Source: Methanosarcina sp. MSH10X1
GTDB lineage: Archaea; Halobacteriota; Methanosarcinia; Methanosarcinales; Methanosarcinaceae
Assembly (NCBI RefSeq): GCF_004099695.1
Contig: NZ_SCHL01000006.1
Coordinates: 62,001 to 126,000 of the forward strand
DNA length: 64,000 bases
Direction: 5' to 3'
Shown here: one piece after another, positions 52,647 to 61,735 of the stretch
Layout of the letters: the number at the start of each line of letters is the position of its first letter
Position numbering within the stretch: the first letter of the stretch is position 1
Translations under genes and position numbers: made by a program
Notes under the pieces: model-generated
What the model saw: the letters and a program-made list of their open reading frames with translations, nothing else
The model's database searches: none
Told to the model about the DNA's origin: nothing

Positions 52647-53735
52647 ATGAACAATAAAAATGTAATTCTGATAATTGTTCTAATCCTTGGGTTTACTGTA
52701 TCTCTGGGGTGCAGCGAGTCAGGTGATGATACTGAGACAGCAGTTAAGTCTGAGAATATACAGACAGGTGAAGTGCAGGCAGCGCAAGAAGAAGAACCCG
52801 AACCAGCCAGCACAGAGAAAACTGTGACGGAAACACCTGATAATAAAGGAACATTGGACATAGTAACAAGTCCTACAGGTGCTAGTGTTACAGTTGATGG
52901 AGTTACACAGGGTTTCTCCCCAGTAAAAGGGTTGTCTGTGGATGAAGGGAATCATGTTGTAGATTTATATCTTTCTGGATACAATCCAAAAACATTAACA
53001 GTAGATGTAACGAGTTTAGATACAAAAACAATAAGCTGGACTTTTACTCCATATGCAGAACCTAATCCAACATCGACAGAGACACCAACAACTGAATCAA
53101 CACCTTCAACTGACTACGATAGTTCATTGGTGAGGAATTACGATATCATACAAGAGGAAGATACAAGCATTAAAGCTTTAACTAAGTCTTTATCTTCATA
53201 CACAACAGAAGAAATTAATTCTTTACCACTGAATGTGAGAAAAGAATACAGAGTTGTAATTTCTTCTGATATTTCAGAAGAAGAACTAAAATCTACACTA
53301 ATTCAAGTGGTGATGGATAAAGCATCTGAAAACAATGATATTGATGAGGTTGTTGTTTTTGCTTATGACAGAGAAGAGGATGTAAATGATGCTTTCACTC
53401 TAGGTAAAGTCGAATGGTGCCCAAACGGTGACTGGGGCTCTATGACTCCAGAAATTGCATTTAGTAATGATCGAACTTCCTATCAATATGTGTTTGACAT
53501 TAAAGATAAAGTTGGAAATATAGATGCTTCAGACAGCCCTACAGAAAGAGAGTACGAAATCTATGATTATTATGAGAAATGCTATGGCGCTGCATGGGAT
53601 AATATTGACTTGAGTGACCCAACAGCAACTGTAGATGAAGACTTAATAATGGAAGAAGTTGCCAAAAAGTATGGAATTACCAAAGAAGAAGCAAGTAGAA
53701 TTTGCGATAAAGTGGTGCTTTACAAAATGAGTTGA
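52647..53735 (+). CDS. Lipoprotein with PEGA domain
   Basis: 362 residues. Lipobox LGFTVSLGC, an acidic Thr-rich linker (about 22-70), then a PEGA domain (about 73-140; GTLDIVTSPTGASVTVDG, FSPVKGLSVDEGNHVVDLYL, SGYNP), a second Thr/Pro linker, and a C-terminal domain of about 200 residues (YRVVISSDISEEELKSTLIQ, DEVVVFAYDREEDV) with no known name. A periplasm-like, surface-attached protein; function unknown. TTG 52641 is a weaker start. Confidence 0.78.
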   Translation: MNNKNVILIIVLILGFTVSLGCSESGDDTETAVKSENIQTGEVQAAQEEEPEPASTEKTVTETPDNKGTLDIVTSPTGASVTVDGVTQGFSPVKGLSVDEGNHVVDLYLSGYNPKTLTVDVTSLDTKTISWTFTPYAEPNPTSTETPTTESTPSTDYDSSLVRNYDIIQEEDTSIKALTKSLSSYTTEEINSLPLNVRKEYRVVISSDISEEELKSTLIQVVMDKASENNDIDEVVVFAYDREEDVNDAFTLGKVEWCPNGDWGSMTPEIAFSNDRTSYQYVFDIKDKVGNIDASDSPTEREYEIYDYYEKCYGAAWDNIDLSDPTATVDEDLIMEEVAKKYGITKEEASRICDKVVLYKMS

Positions 53736-53889
53736 TCTATATAAAATTATGACATAAACAGTAGCTTTGACCAAAATGTTCAGGCTTTGAGAATTGATAG
53801 TGTAATGACAAAAATTTCAGTGATTTTTTAATATCAAAGCAATTAAAATTTATGAATTATTCAATTAATTATGTTTATCGGGTGAAACT

Positions 53890-54426
53890 ATGCCAACATT
53901 AGAGGAAGTCAAAGACCAAATTTCACATCTTGATACTACAAGTAAATTGTTTGGGCATAAAGAGATTAAAGAATTACCAAATATTTTATGGGAAGACGAA
54001 AGAATTGAAAAACTCGTACAAGGGTTATATGAAAAGAAAAATGGTATATTAGTAGCAACAAACAAAAGATTGATTTTCATTGATAAGGGTCTGATTTATG
54101 GCCTTCGTGTTGAGGATTTTCCATATGATAAGGTTAGCTCAATTCAATACAAAACTGGACTGATTTTTGGAGAACTTACAATTTTCGCATCTGGAAATAA
54201 AGCAGATATACAACAAGTCGATAAAAAAATAGTAAGAAACTTCTCTGATTATGTTAGAGCTAGAATTACAGAAATTAAAGAACATCCAAATCACCCATCA
54301 GAAGTAAACCAAAATTCTTCAGGGGATTTAGCAGATCAAATTAAAAAATTGGCAGACTTAAAAGATCAAGGAATTTTGACAGAAGAGGAATTTAGTGCAA
54401 AAAAGAAGAAACTGCTAGGAATTTAA
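53890..54426 (+). CDS. PH-like domain protein with C-terminal SHOCT motif
   Basis: 178 residues. A bacterial-PH-like domain (about 35-125) with NGILVATNKRLIFIDKGLI, EDFPYDKVSSIQYKTGLIFG and ELTIFASGNKA; the C-terminal 30 residues are a SHOCT motif (LADQIKKLADLKDQGILTEE, EFSAKKKKLLGI). Such proteins are widespread with unknown function, perhaps oligomerisation or membrane contact. GGGTGAAACT before the ATG. A perfect hairpin follows. Confidence 0.85.
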   Translation: MPTLEEVKDQISHLDTTSKLFGHKEIKELPNILWEDERIEKLVQGLYEKKNGILVATNKRLIFIDKGLIYGLRVEDFPYDKVSSIQYKTGLIFGELTIFASGNKADIQQVDKKIVRNFSDYVRARITEIKEHPNHPSEVNQNSSGDLADQIKKLADLKDQGILTEEEFSAKKKKLLGI

Positions 54427-54455
54427 ATAATTTTTTAGTTCTTGTAAATATTCAG

Positions 54456-54474
54456 GTAGCCTTTTAAAGGCTAC
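54456..54474 (+). terminator. Hairpin after the PH-SHOCT gene
   Basis: GTAGCCTTT-T-AAAGGCTAC, a 9-bp perfect palindrome, followed by ATTTTTTCC. A second small stem TCCTC-ATTTC-GAGGA follows at about 54481. Confidence 0.75.
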
Positions 54475-54632
54475 ATTTTTTCCTCATTTCGAGGAAATAA
54501 CCAATAAAAGTAAACACGTCAGCTTGATAACAAACTTATCTCAAAAAGTTCCACCTGGATTTTTGCTTTATTTATTCTGTAATTTTCTTTTAAAAGAGGA
54601 TAGTTTGTTTTTTGGGAAGGCAACTTTATGAA

Positions 54633-54763
54633 TGAGCCTATCCCAAAAGCCACTTTTACTCCTATATTGGGAGGTACCCATAACTATTTTCCGGATCAAT
54701 AGTTCGATTGTTCATCTCAAAACAAAATTCAAAGAGCAGTTTTTGAGTTTTGGAATCAGCTCA
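54633..54763. mobile_element. Possible MITE / insertion-element remnant
   Basis: 131 bp bounded by imperfect 16-bp inverted repeats TGAGCCTATCCCAAAA and TTTTGGAATCAGCTCA (13 of 16 match). No reading frame inside. No clear target duplication. Confidence 0.35.
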
Positions 54764-55119
54764 ATATCAATTGAATTAGCAGTATAGTTTATTGTCTGTG
54801 AATGTTTATTCTTTTTTCATACCTTTTAGGAGTTTATTTAATGTTCAAGGCATTAGTGCTGCATAAAGATTGGACAAAGATATAACAATAAATGTTAACC
54901 AGAGCTAATATATGGTTTTAAATTATAGTTATAGAAAAAAAATATAGTAAAAACATTTGCCTTTATGGGGAAGAGGTTTTGAGGTTCTGTCAGGTCTATG
55001 AGGGAGAAATAGTTTACTTTCCTAAATTCTGCTGGAAATGATTTTTTCCTAATAGACTTGATAATGCCCTGATTTGAACATAAAAAGTTAGCGTGAGAGC
55101 ACATAGTTGAGGGTATTTT

Positions 55120-56817
55120 ATGAAAGGCGACAACTATAAGAATCCAATGGATAAAAACCAATTAGGTGAGCCGCTTCCAAGCAGAAATCAAACAGTGGGG
55201 GATACTCCTGAATTAACTACAGTAGCAGGAGCTCCGGTGGAAAGCAACCAGGATAGCATGACAAGCGGTAGACGCGGACCTCTTATGCTTCAAGAGATCT
55301 GGTTTCTGGAAAAATTAGCACATTTTGACAGAGAAGTAATTCCAGAGCGTAGAATGCATGCAAAAGGCTCAGGGGCATTTGGAACATTTACCGTAACTCA
55401 TGATATAACCAATTACACTAAAGCAGCCATATTTTCTGAAATAGGGAAACGAACTAAAATGTTTGCACGCTTTTCTACCGTAGCCGGTGAGCGTGGAGCA
55501 GCTGATGCAGAGCGTGATATTCGTGGTTTTGCTTTGAAGTTTTACACTGAAGAAGGCAACTGGGACATGGTAGGGAATAACACGCCAGTATTCTTTTTCA
55601 GAGATCCTCTAAAGTTTCCGGATCTGAACCACGCAATTAAACGTGATCCGCGAACCAATATGCGTAGCCCGAATACTAACTGGGACTTCTGGACATCTTT
55701 ACCGGAAGCTCTGCTACAGCTAACTATTATTATGGGTGATCGCGGACTGCCTTCTTCTTACAGGCACATGCATGGATTCAGCAGCCATGCTTACAGTTTA
55801 ATAAATAAAGATAATGAACGTGTATGGGTAAAATTCCACTTCAGGTCGCAGCAGGGTATAAGAAACTTAACCGACCAGGAAGCTGAAAAAGTTGTCGGAA
55901 TGGATCGCGAAAGCCATCAAAGAGACCTGTACGAAGCTATTGAAAAAGGCAAGTTCCCGAAATGGAGAATGTATATACAGGTTATGACAGAGGAACAGGC
56001 TAATTCTATGAAGAATAACCCCTTTGATCTGACCAAAATGTGGCATAAAAAGGATTTTCCGTTAATACCGGTTGGTGAATTCGAGTTAAACAAAAATCCT
56101 GAAAACTATTTTGCAGACGTGGAACAGGCTGCTTTTTCACCGGCTAATGTAGTACCGGGAATCAGTTTTTCCCCGGACCGTATGCTACAGGGACGTTTGT
56201 TCTCTTACGGAGATGCACAGAGGTATAGATTAGGAGTAAACCACCACCAGATACCTGTGAATTCTCCTCAGGGCGTTAAAAACTATCACAGCTTCCATAG
56301 AGACGGACAGATGAGAGTTGATGGTAATAGAGGAAGTCAAGTGCATTATGAACCCAACAGCTATGGAAACTGGAAAGATCAGCCCCAATATGCACTTCCA
56401 GTTGAAAAAACAGGTTCAACAGATATCTGGAGATATGATTTCAGAGAAGATGACAGTGATTATTATACCCAGCCAGGAGAGTTATTCAGAGCTATGACTC
56501 CTGATCAGCAACAGGTTTTGTTTGAAAACACTGCCCGAAATATGGGTGATTCCACTCTTCAAATCAAGCACAGATATATTTATAGCTGCTATCAGGCAGA
56601 CCCTAAATATGGTGAAGGTGTTGCAAAAGCATTGGAGATAGATATTTCAACCGTTGATTTAAATTTGCCGAAGCGCACTTCAAGAGAAGCCAATTACGAA
56701 GCAAACAATAAACATTCCGAATTAAATCAACCTACAATGAAAAAAGATTCAGGCAGGGAAATTGACACTAACGGCGATCCCTACATTGAACCCGAAAATG
56801 ATCCCTGGCTTTTGTAA
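55120..56817 (+). CDS. kat: Monofunctional heme catalase
   Basis: 565 residues. Breaks hydrogen peroxide into water and oxygen. Active-site His in [15 protein letters not shown] (H80), Asn in [15 protein letters not shown] (N153/N154), heme-ligand Tyr in [14 protein letters not shown]; conserved [18 protein letters not shown] and [16 protein letters not shown]. An acidic C-terminal tail is present. The family-typical V-V before H-A-K-G is R-M here. GAGG 7 bases before the ATG. Explains peroxide tolerance in an anaerobe. Followed by a branched inverted-repeat structure. Confidence 0.95.
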   Translation: MKGDNYKNPMDKNQLGEPLPSRNQTVGDTPELTTVAGAPVESNQDSMTSGRRGPLMLQEIWFLEKLAHFDREVIPERRMHAKGSGAFGTFTVTHDITNYTKAAIFSEIGKRTKMFARFSTVAGERGAADAERDIRGFALKFYTEEGNWDMVGNNTPVFFFRDPLKFPDLNHAIKRDPRTNMRSPNTNWDFWTSLPEALLQLTIIMGDRGLPSSYRHMHGFSSHAYSLINKDNERVWVKFHFRSQQGIRNLTDQEAEKVVGMDRESHQRDLYEAIEKGKFPKWRMYIQVMTEEQANSMKNNPFDLTKMWHKKDFPLIPVGEFELNKNPENYFADVEQAAFSPANVVPGISFSPDRMLQGRLFSYGDAQRYRLGVNHHQIPVNSPQGVKNYHSFHRDGQMRVDGNRGSQVHYEPNSYGNWKDQPQYALPVEKTGSTDIWRYDFREDDSDYYTQPGELFRAMTPDQQQVLFENTARNMGDSTLQIKHRYIYSCYQADPKYGEGVAKALEIDISTVDLNLPKRTSREANYEANNKHSELNQPTMKKDSGREIDTNGDPYIEPENDPWLL

Positions 56818-56841
56818 ATATTAAAATATACATCGGTACTA

Positions 56842-56910
56842 TCAAGTTTACGAGGAATAAACAAATTTGTCTCGAATGGGCTGAAATAATCTCAGCCCTT
56901 ATAAACTTGA
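56842..56910. repeat. Branched inverted-repeat structure after catalase
   Basis: Outer arms TCAAGTTTA (56842-56850) and TAAACTTGA (56902-56910); inside, CGAG...CTCG around the palindrome ACAAATTTGT (56861-56870), and a second hairpin GGGCTGA-AATAATC-TCAGCCC (56878-56898). Looks like a three-way junction as RNA; could be a terminator or a small palindromic mobile repeat. Confidence 0.6.
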
Positions 56911-56965
56911 CAATACCTTATTTCTAATTTTTTTACGTATTGTAATATTTACTTATTTAGTATTG

Positions 56966-57145
56966 ATGGGCGCGGATTTAGGAAATATGGAAAAAGCGCA
57001 GCCCATATTTGATTGGGGAAAATATCACGAAAAAGAAGGCAGATTGATGATGCCGTTTACAGTCCAGGTTCACCACGCATTTGTTGACGGTATTCATATT
57101 GGCAAACTTGCGGATAAGCTGCAGAGATACCTGGATGAAGTGTAG
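56966..57145 (+). pseudogene. C-terminal fragment of a chloramphenicol acetyltransferase-type protein
   Basis: About 59 codons, equal to the last quarter of a type A CAT (usual length about 215). The catalytic VHHAFVDGIHIG motif is intact, preceded by FDWGKYHEKEGRLMMPFTV, and the normal C-terminus RYLDEV is present. The N-terminal three quarters, including most of the chloramphenicol and CoA pocket, are missing, so no activity is expected. A second, more damaged copy lies at the right edge of the window. Confidence 0.8.
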
Positions 57146-57211
57146 ATAATAAGCATAATGGGAGATTAGAATGCTTTAAGGGAAAAACTCGAAAATAGTA
57201 GCAGTTATTTT

Positions 57212-57817
57212 TCAGACAATTTTGATTCCCAGAATCCGCGCAGCGAGTTCTATTGCTTGCCCGGCATTGAATATAGCTCCCCTGAGTTCATTGCGTGTAT
57301 CGGATACCGTGATCCCGTCAATGATACAATCCGATAAGTCGATGTCTTTGAGTAAGGTTTTAAAGAAATCCGCACCTGTGAAATTAACCGCTTTCAGCGT
57401 GGGTTTCTTTAACCGAATCTCGGATAAGAAGGCTTCCGTAAAATTGCAGTCACGAATGGTGCAGTTCTCCAGTACAGAACCTGAAAAATCTGCATATCGA
57501 AAAGAACCGTCCGTTAAAAAGGATTCTTTCATATGGCTCTTGCTGAAGTTGCTGCCATCGCCCTTGCACGTTAAAATTTTGGAGCCTTTCCAGTAGCTTT
57601 CCATAAAAATGCAGTTCGCAAAATTGCAGTTATCAAACACCGAATTGTAAAAGCTGGCTTTTGAAAAATCACATTTATTGAACTGGCATTGTATAAACTG
57701 TACCGATTCGAATTCTATCCTTGTGATATCGACGTCTGAAAGCATCTCGCCTTCAAAGCGAATCCGTTCTATAAAATTGTCATCAGATTGTGCGGCTATA
57801 ATTCTGCTTTCCAGCAC
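57212..57817 (-). CDS. Pentapeptide-repeat protein
   Basis: About 201 residues from GTG 57817 (GGAG 8 bases upstream); the open frame extends to GTG 57898. Pentapeptide units A(D/N)(L/F)xx run through the protein (CDFSKASFYNSVFDNCNFAN, FRYADFSGSVLENC, AVNFTGADFF), giving a right-handed beta-helix, as in Qnr and McbG proteins, with a short interruption near the middle (GDGSNFSKSHMKES). Such proteins can mimic DNA and bind gyrase; target here unknown. The extended N-terminus is mostly the 12-bp repeat at 57855-57890, which looks like promoter DNA. Confidence 0.78.
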   Translation of the reverse strand: MLESRIIAAQSDDNFIERIRFEGEMLSDVDITRIEFESVQFIQCQFNKCDFSKASFYNSVFDNCNFANCIFMESYWKGSKILTCKGDGSNFSKSHMKESFLTDGSFRYADFSGSVLENCTIRDCNFTEAFLSEIRLKKPTLKAVNFTGADFFKTLLKDIDLSDCIIDGITVSDTRNELRGAIFNAGQAIELAARILGIKIV

Positions 57818-57854
57818 GCTTCCATCTCCATATATTGAGGTTTCAAAGGATGGT

Positions 57855-57890
57855 GTTATATAGGACTTTATATAGGACTTTATATAGGAC
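57855..57890 (-). promoter_or_regulatory. Triplicated 12-bp repeat containing TATA boxes
   Basis: TCCTATATAAAG-type units repeated three times on the minus strand (last unit imperfect), each with an archaeal TATA-box-like TATATAAAG. They lie about 40-75 bases before the GTG at 57817. Confidence 0.5.
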
Positions 57891-58165
57891 TTACACACTG
57901 GCAGGCAAACCTATAGTAAGAGAGTACCATTAAGAGAGGGTCTCAAATTAAAGCTGAGGATAAGTTCAGATTTTGGGCATCTGTACTTCTCATTGAAGAA
58001 TGGCTTGGACGAAAGTTAAGAGTCAGAACAGCAGTGAAGTGCCTGAGATAAATGGAGGCAGGGTAAAAATGGAGGAGAGATTTAAGAAATACTGCACCTG
58101 ACTTTTATCTCCGTTTCCATCTCTCTGATCCGTCAAATGCTACTGCTGGAAAGCAAAAGATAAGT

Positions 58166-59854
58166 TTACTGCCTTTCATAGCCAGAAAGTCCCGAAAATG
58201 CAGATTTATAAAGCACCCATTTTTCATACCCTATCCTCTGGATTCTTTTACCTGGAGTTCTTGAATACATCCTGGCTCCGGGTATCAGGCTTAATAATCT
58301 ACTAACTTGCCTGTAGCGTTCAAGAAGGTACTGTTCCTGACTGATATCATCAAGTTTCTTAAAAATATAGGTGTTTTCAGGGATAAAAGGAATCTGAGTT
58401 CTAAGAGTGCTAAGCAAAGACTCAAGCTGCCTGTCCAGTTCTTTTCTATCCTTTTCAAGATCCTGTAAACTCCATGTTTTGACCCTCTGGTTTACAGCAC
58501 ATGTAATTTTTTCCGTAGGCTTGCCTTTTGCCTTGAAGCATGCTGTTCTTGCTTTATACTTAATTCCGGAAAGGACCTTTTTTAGCTCATGTTCCGCAAC
58601 TACTTTTCCCGTTATTGAACATTTTTTTCTCAAGTTTTTTTGCTCAAGAATAGCGTCTTCTTCCAGAATATCCAGAATTCCTGAAGCTCTGTCAAAAGCC
58701 TCAATGCAGGTCTCAAGAAGTTTTTTCCGGGCAGGCAAATCTCCGGCAGTCAGATTTCCTGCTGCTAAAAAGAGCTCTGAGAATTCTTCCATAGTTTTAA
58801 GAAGCCTCTGGTCTTCTTCAAGATACCTGATCTCATGGGTTACTTCTGAAATATATCGTTCGCTTTCAAGTCCTGGGGATCTTTCCCCGAAAAGGATCTG
58901 TAAGAGAGCCTCGTAAAAGGAATAGTATAATTCGGGAATAACAGTGCTGGCAGAGGCCTCAGCCGACTCTTTAAAGTATTTGACTGCCTCTTTAAGCCCG
59001 AAAAGATAAGCAGCTTCGTTTTCAGCCTTGAGAGCCCTCCAGAGGGAAGCTTTTCCAAGGGATCGAAGTGCGTACATACGGACGTAGATATAAGGGTTAT
59101 CAATAAGACCCTGCAAATCTTTCCATGCCTGTGTTTTATCAGGCACATAAAAGAAGGCAGGTCCAAGAGTCTTTGTTGCTACCCTTTGAACAAAATTATC
59201 ACCATGAGTCGAAAGCCTGATAAGGTCGCTCCAGACTTTTCTTTTATCCGGAACCTCTGAATAGCCTGACGAAAGCGCAAGTACAGCCTCTTTTCTTACC
59301 TCTCGGTCTTCAGCGGATGTAAGCCTCAAAAGCTCGTCCCATGTTTTTTGCTTATCAGCTGAGTACGCAAATGCGACAGTAAAAAGCTCTGCAGCTTTCT
59401 TCCTGAGCTGGGCGTCCCGACTCTCAGTGAGCTTTACAAGGTCAGAAAAAACGGTAGATTTTTCCTCAACCACCGGAAAGACACGCGAAAGCATGCTTGC
59501 AGCACCCTTTCTGACACCTGTGTCCGTATCTCCAGACATTTTTAGAAGTTCATCCCAGATATCCTGTTCTTTGCCTGATTTTAGCGAATAAATAGTAAGA
59601 AGGGACTCGATTACACCTCTTCTTATCTGCGGGTCCGGATCCGAACTGAGTCGAAGGAGCTCCTCTATAATTTTCTCTTTTTCTGAAAGACTTGCATATG
59701 ATCTTGCAAGAGAATCTTCTGAATCTTTTCTCAGATATTCGTCTCTGTCATCTGTAGGTCCCAGGAAACTAAAGGCGGATATTCTGCATCCTTTTTCTTT
59801 AACCTGCTCACATTCGATCTCGCCCTCGCTTCTCATTTCTCTCTCCCTTGTCAT
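58166..59854 (-). CDS. HEAT-repeat protein
   Basis: 562 residues from ATG 59854 (GAGGAG upstream; the frame also runs to TTG 59902 through a Lys-rich stretch). Residues about 60-290 hold six to seven HEAT-type repeats with about 39-residue spacing (LLRLSSDPDPQIRRGVIESL, LLKMSGDTDTGVRKGAASML, LVKLTESRDAQLRKKAAEL, LIRLSTHGDNFVQRVATKT). The rest is helical and Cys-poor without a known domain. HEAT solenoids serve as protein-binding scaffolds; partner unknown. The spacing W-D-E-L-L / W-S-D-L-I is regular, so recent repeat expansion is likely. Confidence 0.8.
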   Translation of the reverse strand: MTREREMRSEGEIECEQVKEKGCRISAFSFLGPTDDRDEYLRKDSEDSLARSYASLSEKEKIIEELLRLSSDPDPQIRRGVIESLLTIYSLKSGKEQDIWDELLKMSGDTDTGVRKGAASMLSRVFPVVEEKSTVFSDLVKLTESRDAQLRKKAAELFTVAFAYSADKQKTWDELLRLTSAEDREVRKEAVLALSSGYSEVPDKRKVWSDLIRLSTHGDNFVQRVATKTLGPAFFYVPDKTQAWKDLQGLIDNPYIYVRMYALRSLGKASLWRALKAENEAAYLFGLKEAVKYFKESAEASASTVIPELYYSFYEALLQILFGERSPGLESERYISEVTHEIRYLEEDQRLLKTMEEFSELFLAAGNLTAGDLPARKKLLETCIEAFDRASGILDILEEDAILEQKNLRKKCSITGKVVAEHELKKVLSGIKYKARTACFKAKGKPTEKITCAVNQRVKTWSLQDLEKDRKELDRQLESLLSTLRTQIPFIPENTYIFKKLDDISQEQYLLERYRQVSRLLSLIPGARMYSRTPGKRIQRIGYEKWVLYKSAFSGLSGYERQ

Positions 59855-60392
59855 TCCTTTTTTCTCCTCTTTCCATCTCTTTTTATCCTTCAATTTTTTC
59901 AAATTGACATATTCTCCAAATGAGTTTGAGTTATAAAATAAATTGGAATTGTCATTTAAATAAATGTCTATTTATTCCCTATAAATAATAAAGCTATAAT
60001 TAATTTCGAAAGACCAGAATTGGAAGACAAGTTTTCATTACAAAAGGCTCTTCACAAGATTATTTCAATCTAAAGCTTGTATTATATGAAACTGGGAGTC
60101 ATGGAATGTTATCTCAAATGAACGGGACGAGGGTGCTTGTGAAAGAATTTCTAAACGAATCCACCTATTAAACTGCATGTACCTGAATATTGAACTAACC
60201 TTTTCCAAAAGCTTTTGGGGATTGGCAGGTTAAGATATGGAAGATCTCCTTAAGTTGCACTATGGGACTATCTCAGAAAACAAGATGCAAACAAATATAG
60301 CAAAAGATTTTAATTTTGATGTGAAAATGGAGTAATTTTATTTTCATTCATTGAAAAAGCGGATTTACTTTATAGGTGAGGAGAAAACGACA
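59855..60392. other. Intergenic, divergent promoters
   Basis: 538 bp between the HEAT-repeat and GNAT genes; AT-rich with TATA-like tracts near 59935-59995. No supported gene. Confidence 0.4.
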
Positions 60393-61004
60393 ATGAACAT
60401 TTTTATAAGATTAGAAGAAGAAAAGGATTTCAAAATTGTAGAATACATGACAAGAGAAGCATTCTGGGATCTATACAAACCAGGATGCGATGAGCATCTT
60501 ATAGTGCATAAAATAAGAAAAGTACCTGCATTTGTGAAAGAACTGGATTTTGTTGCATATGATAAGGATACGATCGCCGGCAATATTATTTATTCAAGAG
60601 CTAAGGTCCTGAATGAGGAAAACAACGAATTCGAAGTTTTATGTATGGGCCCAATTGCAGTATCGCCATCATATCAAAAGCAGGGTATCGGTTCTTTATT
60701 AATGAATCATTCTATCGAAAAAGCAAGGCAGCTGAGATATAAGGGTATAATTATTTTTGGAAATCCAGACTATTATCATCGTTTTGGTTTTGTCAATGCT
60801 GAAAAATATAATATCCGGACATCCTGGGGCGATAATTTTGATGCATTTATGGCATTGGAACTCTACGATGGCAGCCTGAGGGAAATTTCAGGAAAATTTT
60901 ATGAAGACGAGGTTTTTAAAATAGAAAATGAGGAGCTGGAGGATTTTGAGAAGCAATTTCCCTACAAAGAGAAGCATGTTACGGACACTCAATTAAAACT
61001 ATGA
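60393..61004 (+). CDS. GNAT N-acetyltransferase
   Basis: 203 residues. IFIRLEEEKDFKIVEYMTRE, VAYDKDTIAGNIIYSRAKVL, CMGPIAVSPSYQKQGIGSLL with the acetyl-CoA loop Q-K-Q-G-I-G, IIIFGNPDYYHRFGF (typical of the YhbS/PA4866 group), and AFMALELYDG. Acetylates an unknown amine. ATG 60393 with GGTGAGGAG upstream is preferred to the TTG-type start at 60351. Confidence 0.88.
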   Translation: MNIFIRLEEEKDFKIVEYMTREAFWDLYKPGCDEHLIVHKIRKVPAFVKELDFVAYDKDTIAGNIIYSRAKVLNEENNEFEVLCMGPIAVSPSYQKQGIGSLLMNHSIEKARQLRYKGIIIFGNPDYYHRFGFVNAEKYNIRTSWGDNFDAFMALELYDGSLREISGKFYEDEVFKIENEELEDFEKQFPYKEKHVTDTQLKL

Positions 61005-61735
61005 ATAAAAGAGGCCTTCGCCTTGCATGTCGCAGTTTGATTGAAGGATAAGGAGTTTAGAATCCCACCCCGCACTTAAATTTTGTGTCGTCTATCTCAT
61101 AATTTTTTTCCAGTGCGCCTTCTTCTTAGAGGTCACGGTACCCGGACTGGTCCCTGACAGAGCTATGCTGTCCCAAAGCAGATCCGCTTCGAGCCTGCCT
61201 TCTTCGGTTTTTGGGTTTAAAGAAATTGTGATGATAGGCATGTATACCATGGTGAAAGTTCACATCAATACTGCAGCTATTGTCTCTGTATTGACAGAAT
61301 TATTTATTTGTTTTTTGTGAGTGCCATCTCATATTTGTCCATTGGCATTATGAGAATCTTTCAAATAAGCCAGAAGCGATACAGGATATAGATATTGCCT
61401 GATGATAGATGAGTGAGCCTTGCAGTGTTATGCGGTATATTGGACGTGGTGGCGCGCAAACAAACCGGAAACGGCTCTTGCATGAAGCGGCACACTATTA
61501 CAAAAAGAACCTTTGGAAGAACAGTGAATGCTGGGTAATCACATCATCAAAATAGGCAAAAGTATAAAGGGAGAGTTCACCGTTATAAGCGATTACTAAC
61601 TTTTAAGCAGTAAATTAATCTTAACTTTTCTAAAGTTGTGCTTATAGCTCTTAATTGTTTTTAATATGTCTTAAATATATGAATATGAAAAAGCAATTAA
61701 GTAGCTTTTTCAGAAAAATCACGGAAAGTCTAACT
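61005..61735. other. Intergenic with decayed coding traces
   Basis: 731 bp. The minus strand at 61063-61241 holds a protein-like fragment with internal stop or frame changes; the region 61420-61610 has coding-like scraps on the plus strand. The last 120 bp is AT-rich leader of the DEAD-box helicase gene. Confidence 0.4.
61063..61241 (-). pseudogene. Protein-like fragment, probably decayed
   Basis: From ATG 61241 the frame reads ISLNPKTEEGRLEADLLWDS and ends at TAG 61092; the neighbouring frame reads EEGALEKNYEIDDTKFKCG and ends at TAA about 61063. Together they suggest one gene piece with a frameshift. Family not recognised. Confidence 0.3.

Larger units (their letters stand above)
54427..55119 (+). 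other. Intergenic with terminator and MITE-like element
   Basis: 693 bp without a gene, holding the hairpins after the PH-SHOCT gene, the 131-bp element at 54633-54763, and the promoter region of the catalase gene (AT-rich 54880-54950). A frame at 54895-55161 on the minus strand is left out. Confidence 0.5.

Noticed and set aside
54895-55161. 88-codon minus-strand frame before catalase
   Set aside because: Overlaps the catalase start on the other strand; AT-rich and without ribosome site.
61010-61075. TnpB/IS605 3' end with guide-RNA-like AGAATCCCAC stretch
   Set aside because: Only a vague resemblance; no transposase frame upstream, where a GNAT gene lies.
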